NCBI GenBank assembly: GCA_018697195.1
Contig: CM031858.1
Span: 92,041,120 to 92,105,119 of the forward strand
Length of the DNA stretch: 64,000 bases
Source: Certhia americana
Taxonomy: Eukaryota > Chordata > Aves > Passeriformes > Certhiidae
Direction of reading: 5' to 3'
Positions 56,101 to 62,206 of the stretch are shown here, piece after piece (position 1 is the first letter of the stretch; each line of letters opens with the position of its first letter). Both the position numbers and the translations under genes were made by a program. The notes under the pieces are model-generated. The model was not told the DNA's origin, made no database searches, and saw nothing but the letters and a program-made list of their open reading frames with translations.

Positions 56101-59100
56101 TCTTTTATCCCCTTGCACACTAGAGTCTGGCTGGCAAAAGTAGTCCAAGTTCATAAGCATTTTTTCATGTAATTCAAATTAAGTTTAAAAAGGAATTCAG
56201 AAATAAAAGAGATTTCTGACTGAACAAGAAGCCCTTTCCATATATAAAGGAATAAATTTGTTTTATGTATGTCATGTGTATGCTTGTGATGTATTTTTAA
56301 TGAATAATTTTCTTTCTTCTCTTTCCAAGGCCAGATCCTAAAATAAATGTTTAGGTTCTTCCATTCAATTAAAAAACAGCTGCACATTGTATTTCAGCAA
56401 ATGCACAACCTTTAAACTTTCATTCATATTTTTGTTCTTGCATTTGATTTCAACCAAGCCTTTGAATATGTATGCACTCCTAGTGCTGACACAGAACAAG
56501 CCTTCCTTCTATTCAAATACGGCAAGACTCAATACCTGCTTTTCTGTTAGGATGACACGGCCAAGGAGCTGATCTTCCAACCCTTTCATGGTAACTGTAA
56601 AGTCAATCACAGTTGTTCTTGCACTAATTTCTGGAGTATAAACAGGATTGGCCACCTTTGTTGTCATATAGAGGGTAAACCCCTTTGTCAGATCTACCTC
56701 CTTGTCACCTACTTTCACCTGAAAATAAAAAACGTTTTTCAGTTTTCAAGAGCTGAATTCAGAGAAACTGTTATTTTATCGGATGACCAAAAAAATCTAT
56801 GAACTCTTTTTTTCACATTTTCATTTACACTTTTAAGGGTAAAAAAGCCCCTCAAACAACCCAATGAGTTCATTACTCATTATGTAACCACTTTAAAGGT
56901 ACAAATCATGTCAATATTCAGACGACCCCATACCCAACATCTGTCCTATTGGGTTTTAATTTCATGTCTACTATTCATCTTACTTTGTGTGCTGAACCAA
57001 ATTTTATGAAATTTTTTTCCAAGATGTTATCTAGAGCAGGATCAAGTTCCTCTCCAATGTCTTCAATTAACAGAGGTCGGCCAAGGGACAAGCAGTCTTC
57101 TATATGACTTCTGAAGAACTTGTGGTTCATAGCTGTAACCTAGGAAGATTGAGGCACAACACAGCACACATTTGAAAGCACACAGAAAACAGCATAAAAT
57201 CTATTGCAGCTTTAAAAATTTATACCCATCCTGGGATATCTATACAAATGTCTGCATTTTAGGGAGCAAAACTTGCCTCTGCTGGCATGAATAGAAATCT
57301 TGCTTTAAACTTAAGAGGATACGAGATCATGTTTCTTTATTGTTACTTATTTATCTGCATAAATATATAATTATTGTAATATTTTAATATCTCCTAAATC
57401 TAAATAGATTCATGCTTAGAACACTGATGTGAAGTAGAGAAATATTTATGAAGTTCAAAAAGGGAACTACTGTTACATAGGAGGCCTGATCTGACATCTG
57501 ACATTCAATTTCCAATTCAGTTTCACCAGTCTTAAAAGTGCTAAAAGTCACACAGACTCCTTTTCATTTATTTGAATTTAATATATTTAACATAATCCTT
57601 AAAGATGATAGTTGAATAGCCTTTCCAGGCATCTTTTAAGTCATGGTTTTTGGGTGGGTTTTTTTAACCAGGAAAAAAAATTAGGGTAGACATGTTTTTA
57701 AAATAAATCCTTATCTTGCAGGCAAAGCTCTTTGAAAAAGGTATCATTAAAATATCTAGAGGCACTTTACACAGAATTAAACCAGTATATTATTTAAAAA
57801 TTAATACTTTGTTCCACCACTCTGCACTTTTTGTTTGTAATAATGTAGGCATATGTGTATCCACCAAAACAGCATGTTGCCTACATTTTTATTTCAAATT
57901 CAGATGAGGGATAAAGATGGCGTCTGGTGACCAACAACAAAACACTAACAAGACCATAGCAAATTACAATATCCCAGATATAAGCCATAATTTAAACACT
58001 TGTGTATTGAAAATCTTGACACAACTCTGTTCCTCCTGGACTTACTGGGGAGAACTCAGATTCAGAGCAGGAGATACAAGTCTCCAGAAAGGTGGAGAAG
58101 GATATAAAACCTTTTTCTTCCCTCTTTGTTTCTCTTTCACTATGGCAAGGAATCAAAAAATTAATCATAAAAATAGATATGCTGTAACATATCATTCCAA
58201 GCTGTTTTGCCCTGTTATTGACACCCTGATATAGGGTGCAGGTTCTGCGTCATTCTTATTTTAGTTTCTGCATAACTGTGTACCAATAAATGTCAGATAT
58301 AATTACACATGGCCAAAGTATGATGACAAAAATGACACACACATTTTAAAGAATTGTAAATTAACTATTTACCTGAAGTCCATTATTCTTTTCTTTATTT
58401 TTGATCCAGATCTTTCCTTGACCTTGTGGATCAATCAGCAAAGGATATCTAGATGCTTTTGTGACAATAATGCCATTTTGAATGGAAAGGTCATCATTTG
58501 GAAGACCCTGGAGGTTCCATTCACCCACTGTAGCATTGTCAATAAGCATACCAGTAAGGTTCAAGTTCTAATAGAAAATATGCAATCACAAAATTAGTAC
58601 CAGAAGAAAACACATAAATACAAAATTAGTACCAGTTAGAGGAGCTATACTAAAACATCTGCTGGATGTTTTTTCTTCTTATTCTGATCAGAGTGCATGA
58701 CAGAGTGTATTTGGTAGTTATTGTTTACTGTTTCTTTTCTTTAAAGTTCAGTGGCTCAATCATTGCAGTTGAGCAGTAATGAAAGTGAATTCTCTTGAGG
58801 TTTTGACATCCATCAGAGAGTGCCAGAAAAACTCTGAAGCCAGTTCAACATCTAATGACAAACTGAATTTTTGCCATTTTTAATGGCAAACTCTTTTCCT
58901 GCCAGTTCAAGTGGAAGTGTCATCTTGCACACAAGAGCTTCCACTTGCTGGAAAGTGCCTTCCAAGTACATCTTCTTCCAAGGATGGCTGTGGGAGACTA
59001 AGAGAAGAGAGTGGAGGTATGCTATGGATCAGTAAACATGAACTATCATGGTTATTACTGCTAATCTCAAACGCTTCACAGTTCACATATTCTCCTAAAG

Positions 59101-62100
59101 TCTGATTTGCACTCATCAACTAACTTATTTTATTATTTATTTATTATTATTTTATTCACTATGAAAAGTGACTGGCCTCTCAAAAAGGTGTGTGTAAAGA
59201 AAACAGTGCTGAAAATACTAAACCAAACTCTCCAATTTAGAAAAAGCACCTTAGTAAGGATTGAGAATTATAAAAATAATAAAATTGAGAATTCTAAAAA
59301 TAATAAAATTGAAGGGTTTTTTTTTTCATTTGCTTCTTACATTTTTCATTCAACAATTCCTACTTTTAGGCTTTCTCTAAAAACATGTTTGAAATAAAGA
59401 CATGAAAGAAATAAAGTAAAAGCCTGCAAATATTGTAAAAATCACATAATTCAGCATCTGAAGCCTAAAGCAAAACTTCAAATATTGTGAGAGTTGTGAC
59501 ACAATCATGAGACCTAATGATACCAGTGGTTAGAAGATGCCAAAGCTTTTTTACCCCTTTAATTTTTTACTGCTAAAATTATTGAAGACTCACAATGAAG
59601 CAACACAAACCATTCTCAGAAGACAGAGAAATTTTAGGAATTAAGATTCCATTTGTGCAAAGGACAGAAAAGCATTTAATAGGCAAATTTTTCAGCAATT
59701 GGACCCTAAAACCATATTTAGCTCTTTAAGAAGATGAGGATCTAAACAGCTTTGAACTTTTTCTTACCTACAGCAAGAAGTATCAACCATGCTGCAACTT
59801 TGAAACTCAGCTAATTTAAGTGCCTAACTAAACAGATAGGTGGCTAATTTTAAACTGATCTTTCTAAATTGTTATGCCTAAATGACTCATACGCCCACGG
59901 TCAGTTAGTCTGTGACAAAGTAAGGCAGATGTCAAGCCTTTTGCTTGAACTGCAAAGCTGCTTTCTTTCCTGTGGTGTGAATTACCAAGACAGGCCCATA
60001 TGCTGCCTTTTGTGAGCAGTTAATTCCCTGGGAAAAATCAAAACTCTCTTTAATACACTATGATGGAAATTCTGTTTTTAGTGGGAACTGTCTAAACAGA
60101 ATGGAAAATAAGTTTTGAAACTCCTTAACTGTGGTATTCTCCATCTAACTGAGACAAACTGGGCAGGGTGGGGGGGAGGGGGGGAAGCAACATAAAAACA
60201 ATAAGAAAATATTGCCCAAATTTTCAAGGATGCAGCCAAATAGGAATGTGGTCTGAGCACCTTCACGGAAACAGAATTTTAGTTCTTTATGTATTGCTTT
60301 CTAAGGAAATTATACATCCAGTTTCTTATCCTTAAGTGGTGAGAATCTTGACAGATATTCCCCAAGGTAAGTAGCTTTTAAGAACATTTTGTATGCTGAA
60401 TTTGAGAAAGACACTCTGGGATGAATGTATGTAGGATAACTCCCATGCCACACTGGTTATGAGTCTTGCCTGAAACTGCACTGCTCCTGGTACTTTATTA
60501 ATAAATTCATCTTGGCCTTACATATTTTTTATCATCAGCATCTTTTAGAGAGCTTTACTGAGAGGTCAGAGTCATCCATCTTTAAGTCACAACATAAATT
60601 GGGCTGGATTGTAAATTTCACTCTGTCAGGCCAAGGTTAATCAGCGTTACAAGAATCATGCTAACCTAACATAAAAATAACAAAAAAGATTTTCACAAGT
60701 AAATTCTATGAAGTGAACAAGTGAACAAACTGAGAAGAAGTAAACATGGAAAAGAGGTCTCCTTAATAGAGGTTTTAAGTGCCAAATCCCAAAAAAACCT
60801 GTAAAGAAGATACAGATCTACTGTTAGCTGTTTCACAATGATACAGCTGTACACAGGTTGCTCAGTAGCTCACAGCATTTTTCAGCAGCAAGTGCTCTGT
60901 CAAAATCTTTGACAGCTGAGATCAGGAACTGTTTGAGCTTAATGCCTCAACTCCTGTGCTAAGAGGAAGAGAGAGTCTCTGAACTATTTCTTCAGCTTTT
61001 ACAGGTGAAGAAAATATACACAAGTACTCACAAAACCAAGTGGAAGACAACATAGATTACTCAGAAAGACAGCTTTGATTACAATGCCCTAAATTCTGCC
61101 TTCAGCACGAATATGTCTTCCAGGTACAGGGAAGAATATTAGACAGACCTCCTAAAAGTCATTGAATAGAAGCAAGGCTGCTTCTGGCCATCAGCAAAGC
61201 CCCTGCACCAGAACATCTGCCAGGTCTGGCACTACTGAGGAAGATAGTGGTAAAAGGAAAGGACAGGATTCATGCGAGGGATCCTGCCCTGTGTCATAGT
61301 CTCAGCATGCAGGTTGGTCACCTTCATAAAGGTAGAACATGAAGTGGAAAGAAACAGAAACTGAATGATGGTACCATAGCTCCACTGCATTTTAGACCAC
61401 CTCTGTCTGCCCAGACACAGGCTGGTGAAGGAAATATTGCAACATCAGCTTCACTGGAACAGCCTCACACTGGTGAAAAAGGTGAGATGGATTTAAAAGC
61501 TGAACTAAGCTCAAGTGCCGAAGTGCTGCAAACCAAGCTTTTCAAAATGCAGGGTTTGTTTAAATCAATAATTTCTACAAGACACTTCAAATTAAACTAA
61601 ATTAAATGTTGTGGGTACACAGCAGAGGGTATGACAGGAGGGTATTTACTGATAACACACAGAAGTGCAAAGGTGATGTTTCCTCTTATGAAAAGGTAAA
61701 TGTATTCCCAGCTGATAAATTTTACTTTGTTTCCTGTATTATGTTATTTCTCCCAGAGCAGCTGACCTCAGACAGCATTTATCTCTCAGATTTGCCAGAG
61801 CAGTGTCCTACATACCAATTGTGAAATGCCTGACAGTATAAAGAGGAATTTAAAATATATTGGTTTAGAAGCTCAGTTGTCAACTGTTCGGATTTTTTAT
61901 TAAAAATTTGATTGAATGTGACATCCTGTTTATAATCTTTCAATTATGTACTTTTCTGGAACAAAATGCTCCACATATAATTTCTCAGCAAGGCAAAGAA
62001 TAAGGTCAGAACAAAACATGAATGCTTACTTTACTGTATGGAATCTTGCTATTGTCCATCGCTTTCTTCCACAATTGGAGTAGCAAATTCCTGTACTCCT

Positions 62101-62206
62101 GATTGAAAGGTCCAGAGTAAGAGAGAAATCCAGTGGCCAGAAGAACATTCCCCACCAAGTTAATAATTTGATTTTGAAAGTTTTTGCTGCTTGCTGTCCA
62201 ACGAAG
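13922..62206 (-). CDS. Axonemal dynein heavy chain, DNAH5/DNAH8 type, 3' part of gene (16 exons)
   Basis: This is the motor heavy chain of the outer dynein arm, which drives ciliary and sperm-tail beating. Sixteen exons on the minus strand, each bounded by AG and GT, join without stop or frameshift into 1,135 residues. In order these give the post-stalk segment and AAA5 ([17 protein letters not shown]), the strut coiled coil, AAA6 ([21 protein letters not shown]), [52 protein letters not shown] and the end [10 protein letters not shown] before TAA. These motifs are those of DNAH5 and DNAH8. Some stretches fit DNAH8 better ([13 protein letters not shown]), others DNAH5 ([12 protein letters not shown]), so I do not choose a symbol. 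The linker, AAA1-4 and stalk exons lie upstream of 64000. Intact frames and splice sites suggest a working gene. Confidence 0.93.
14141..15489 (-). other. Dynein intron before the terminal exon
   Basis: This is the GT...AG intron between the penultimate and last coding exons. I see no repeat, RNA gene or further exon in it. Confidence 0.7.
15490..15711 (-). CDS. Dynein heavy chain penultimate exon (C-terminal domain)
   Basis: There are 74 codons, phase 0 at both ends, with acceptor CTTAG and donor GTAAGG. The exon opens with GFLTAMRQE, which continues the FFNPQ motif of the previous exon. It then has GWELD and [18 protein letters not shown], and ends LIESAPK. This is the C-terminal barrel region of axonemal heavy chains. 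Two small expansions relative to remembered DNAH5/8 sequences are visible, around RMNLAKGW and PPPADIGG, each about two residues. Confidence 0.93.
15712..20497 (-). other. Dynein intron, 4.8 kb
   Basis: The intron has a poly-T run just upstream of the next acceptor's far side (about 15782-15797) and a GGTTT-type low-complexity tract near 17750-17790. I see no gene or recognisable transposon. Confidence 0.7.
20498..20706 (-). CDS. Dynein heavy chain exon with [10 protein letters not shown] and GFFNPQ motifs
   Basis: The exon is 209 bases and takes one base from the previous exon to complete a glycine codon. It spells [20 protein letters not shown], then [25 protein letters not shown] and [10 protein letters not shown], ending in phase 0 at GTAAGA. 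This belongs to the C-terminal domain. All landmark residues of the family are kept. Confidence 0.94.
21591..21630. repeat. Short tandem duplication with inverted arms
   Basis: A 16-base segment TCCAGCACAGAATATG occurs at 21591-21606 and again at 21615-21630, period 24. Between them TGTGCTGGA (21605-21613) is the exact reverse complement of the first nine bases, so a small hairpin is possible. Confidence 0.85.
25332..25372. repeat. CA microsatellite, interrupted
   Basis: A run of CA units broken by ATGCAAA and CGTG. A simple repeat inside a dynein intron. Confidence 0.9.
26030..26059. repeat. Perfect 12-base-pair hairpin
   Basis: CCAAGGATTAAC (26030-26041) and GTTAATCCTTGG (26048-26059) are exact reverse complements around the six-base loop CTGAAA. 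No gene lies beside it, and it is not followed by a T run that would suggest a polymerase III terminator. Confidence 0.85.
29271..29403 (-). CDS. Dynein heavy chain exon with [12 protein letters not shown] motif
   Basis: The exon is 133 bases, starts in phase 0 after TTTTTAG and ends one base into a glycine codon at GTAAGC. It encodes [20 protein letters not shown] and [13 protein letters not shown], followed by [10 protein letters not shown]. The phase fits the following exon exactly. Confidence 0.93.
29404..36882 (-). other. Dynein intron, 7.5 kb
   Basis: The intron is AT-rich, with a CAA-rich patch near 32923-32955. No transposon, RNA gene or exon-like segment is recognised. The open frame at 29585-29962 (125 codons) has no family signature. 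Confidence 0.68.
36883..37071 (-). CDS. Dynein heavy chain exon with [12 protein letters not shown] motif
   Basis: There are 63 codons, phase 0 at both ends, acceptor TTTAAG and donor GTATGT. It begins [18 protein letters not shown] and continues [25 protein letters not shown] and [16 protein letters not shown](D/E)I is one of the most conserved signatures of axonemal heavy chains. The ETREAVV wording is nearer DNAH5 than DNAH8 as I recall them. Confidence 0.95.
38960..39880. mobile_element. Probable avian LTR-retrotransposon-derived repeat
   Basis: The stretch is visibly richer in C and G than its surroundings. It consists of degenerate units of roughly 45-50 bases built on phrases like 'gctccagngtgggtcc' and 'gggctgcag', followed by a segment with 'ttggtgtctgcag' and 'agcttctcacagaagccact'. 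From memory this combination recurs in passerine genomes as an LTR-type endogenous retroviral repeat. I cannot give its family or orientation. The copy is decayed and no retroviral protein is visible. The 141-codon frame at 39150-39575 follows the repeat units and is not considered a gene. Confidence 0.55.
40960..41330 (-). mobile_element. CR1 LINE fragment, 3' end
   Basis: Read on the plus strand, this is the reverse complement of an avian CR1 3' UTR. Phrases such as 'gaagggacctctgagg', 'catctaatccaa', 'gagactccacaac', 'tctctgggcaa' and 'cattgcctctttcattgg' follow one another in the CR1 order. It is old, with many substitutions. It lies in the same orientation as the dynein gene. The bases to about 41475 may be another old repeat that I cannot name. 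Confidence 0.85.
41542..41889 (-). CDS. Dynein heavy chain exon with GWNIPYEFN motif
   Basis: There are 116 codons, phase 0 at both ends, with acceptor TTACAG and donor GTAAAA. It begins [18 protein letters not shown] and continues with [27 protein letters not shown] and [10 protein letters not shown], ending DTPE. GWN.PYEF and QYGGRVTDD are hallmark motifs of the region after AAA6. No change of a landmark residue is seen. Confidence 0.95.
41890..43099 (-). other. Dynein intron, 1.2 kb
   Basis: Nothing recognisable beyond a poly-T run near 42388-42403. Confidence 0.7.
43100..43221 (-). CDS. Dynein heavy chain exon with AGLKRTY motif
   Basis: The exon is 122 bases. With the single base carried over from the previous exon it encodes 41 residues: [20 protein letters not shown], then [21 protein letters not shown] split across the end. 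The acceptor is TTCTAG and the donor GTTTAG, the weakest donor among the coding exons. Phase and motifs agree with the neighbours, so the call is secure although no long open frame covers it. Confidence 0.92.
43222..45167 (-). other. Dynein intron, 1.9 kb
   Basis: The intron contains an old reverse-strand CR1 segment at about 44697-44850 and a short TA run near 44650. Nothing else is recognised. Confidence 0.7.
44697..44850 (-). mobile_element. CR1-like LINE fragment (internal 3' region)
   Basis: The plus-strand wording 'ggcctctcctcacataatatg', 'tctagtcccttcagaat', 'tctcactggactcattcc' and 'tgtctttcttgcaccc' parallels the reverse complement of the CR1 3' portion, in the same order. The copy is diverged. 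A different LINE subfamily is possible. Confidence 0.6.
45168..45435 (-). CDS. Dynein heavy chain exon, AAA6 core
   Basis: The exon is 268 bases, phase 0 after TTCTAG, and ends one base into a glycine codon at GTAGGG. It encodes [53 protein letters not shown] and [16 protein letters not shown] and LLLQNCHLG are the AAA6 signatures of axonemal heavy chains. AAA6 is a structural module with no expected ATP hydrolysis. The reading [10 protein letters not shown] resembles DNAH8 a little more than DNAH5. Confidence 0.95.
45436..49157 (-). other. Dynein intron, 3.7 kb, with a candidate cassette exon
   Basis: Except for the candidate exon at 48893-48955 I see nothing coding here. No transposon is recognised. 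Confidence 0.6.
48893..48955 (-). CDS. Candidate 21-codon cassette exon in dynein gene
   Basis: On the minus strand, TCTTGCTTTTTGCAG is followed by 63 stop-free bases and then GTACTG. The length is a multiple of three and both flanking junctions are phase 0, so inclusion would keep the frame and add 21 residues beginning [10 protein letters not shown] and ending VHYLAK. Joining the neighbours without it aligns with the paralogues residue for residue (LAKSK followed by NIPCRAISM). The piece is therefore either an alternative exon, a lineage insertion, or chance. The acceptor is strong and the donor weak (T at +5). Confidence 0.35.
49158..49322 (-). CDS. Dynein heavy chain exon, start of AAA6
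   Basis: There are 55 codons, phase 0 at both ends, acceptor TTCCCAG after a long T tract and donor GTATCC. It encodes [20 protein letters not shown], then [20 protein letters not shown] and ERLAKSK. The TPL.CLLS.GSDPT block is the AAA6 P-loop-equivalent region, which lacks a canonical Walker A in this family. Confidence 0.94.
49323..51199 (-). other. Dynein intron, 1.9 kb
   Basis: Nothing recognisable apart from A/T-rich runs. Overlapping open frames on both strands near 50720-50953 look like chance. Confidence 0.68.
51200..51471 (-). CDS. Dynein heavy chain exon with [13 protein letters not shown] motif
   Basis: The exon is 272 bases, uses one base from the previous exon to complete glycine, and ends in phase 0 at GTAAGA. 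It encodes [37 protein letters not shown] and [15 protein letters not shown]. These match the segment between the strut and AAA6 in DNAH5/8. Confidence 0.94.
51472..52588 (-). other. Dynein intron, 1.1 kb
   Basis: No recognised feature. The 92-codon frame at 51823-52101 is on the other strand and featureless. Confidence 0.68.
52589..52967 (-). CDS. Dynein heavy chain exon with [14 protein letters not shown] motif
   Basis: This is the longest coding exon here, 379 bases, beginning in phase 0 after TTTTAAG and ending one base into a glycine codon at GTAATT. It encodes [73 protein letters not shown] and [20 protein letters not shown](I/V) followed by MYQ.SL.QFL is diagnostic for the strut-to-AAA6 region of axonemal heavy chains. 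Confidence 0.95.
52968..53406 (-). other. Dynein intron, 439 bases
   Basis: A short intron with a poly-A run at about 53302-53318. Nothing else is seen. Confidence 0.75.
53407..53577 (-). CDS. Dynein heavy chain exon, strut coiled coil
   Basis: There are 57 codons, phase 0 at both ends, acceptor ATACAG and donor GTGAAT. It is charged and heptad-like: [40 protein letters not shown]. This is the strut (buttress) helix that leaves AAA5 and supports the microtubule-binding stalk. The LEDNLL.RL and SL.(E/D)D pattern is conserved in all axonemal heavy chains. Confidence 0.95.
53960..54045 (+). mobile_element. CR1 LINE 3'-terminal fragment
   Basis: The sequence 'ctggatgaccttttccattt' followed by 'ctatgattccgtgac' has the form of the CR1 3' end with its ATTCTRTG-type tail. 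It is very short and diverged, so the call is moderate. Confidence 0.5.
54783..54808. repeat. 26-base perfect palindrome
   Basis: Two 13-base arms, AAACATACAACAT and ATGTTGTATGTTT, abut with no loop. A further copy of AACATACAACA follows directly at about 54810. It sits in a dynein intron. Confidence 0.9.
56536..56718 (-). CDS. Dynein heavy chain exon, end of AAA5
   Basis: There are 61 codons, phase 0 at both ends, acceptor TTTTCAG and donor GTATTG. It encodes [40 protein letters not shown] and [21 protein letters not shown], the FTVT and GLEDQLL motifs mark the AAA5-to-strut transition. Confidence 0.95.
56719..56983 (-). other. Dynein intron, 265 bases (shortest)
   Basis: A plain GT-AG intron with no feature of note. 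Confidence 0.75.
56984..57139 (-). CDS. Dynein heavy chain exon, AAA5
   Basis: There are 52 codons, phase 0 at both ends, acceptor TTCCTAG and donor GTAAGA. It encodes [40 protein letters not shown] and ends KFGSAHK. The GRPLLIE.(I/V)GEELDPALD block is an AAA5 hallmark. No long open frame covers this exon; it was found from family motifs and splice sites. Confidence 0.94.
57140..58372 (-). other. Dynein intron, 1.2 kb
   Basis: AT-rich, with no recognised element. The 105-codon plus-strand frame at 57917-58234 is featureless. Confidence 0.7.
58373..58567 (-). CDS. Dynein heavy chain exon, AAA5 core
   Basis: There are 65 codons, phase 0 at both ends, acceptor TATTAG and donor GTAAAT. It encodes [55 protein letters not shown] and RYPL.IDPQ.Q are among the strongest axonemal dynein signatures. 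The first ATG of the frame is internal, not a start. Confidence 0.95.
59261..59308. repeat. 24-base tandem duplication, two copies
   Basis: 59261-59284 and 59285-59308 differ at one base (GAATTATAAA versus GAATTCTAAA). It is AT-rich and probably a replication-slippage product. Confidence 0.9.
60161..60184 (+). other. G-quadruplex-type G tract
   Basis: Four runs of three or more G (GGG, GGG, seven G, seven G) are separated by CA, T and A, satisfying the usual G3+N1-7 pattern. It lies on the plus strand, opposite the sense strand of the dynein transcript, so the pre-mRNA would carry the C-rich version. A role is not shown. Confidence 0.6.
62030..62206 (-). CDS. Dynein heavy chain exon, stalk exit / start of AAA5
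   Basis: There are 59 codons, phase 0 at both ends, acceptor ATACAG and donor GTAAGC. It begins [20 protein letters not shown] and continues [19 protein letters not shown], ending NSKIPYSK, which joins directly to NLNLTGML of the next exon. The LVG(D/N)VLLA..FLSY.GPFN.E(F/Y)R segment follows the stalk coiled coil in axonemal heavy chains. This is the most 5' exon of the gene in the window and lies outside any long open frame. Confidence 0.93.

Larger units (their letters stand above)
53578..56535 (-). other. Dynein intron, 3.0 kb
   Basis: The intron carries a small plus-strand CR1 3' end (about 53960-54045) and a 26-base perfect palindrome (54783-54808). Nothing else is recognised. The 120-codon frame at 54177-54539 is featureless. 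Confidence 0.68.
58568..62029 (-). other. Dynein intron, 3.5 kb
   Basis: The intron contains a 24-base direct duplication (59261-59308) and a G-quadruplex-like run (60161-60184). I see no exon-like segment or transposon. Confidence 0.68.

Noticed and set aside
13922..62206. Assigning the dynein gene outright to DNAH5 or DNAH8
   Set aside because: Exon-by-exon resemblance is mixed and the neighbour CAVIN4 does not fit either human locus.
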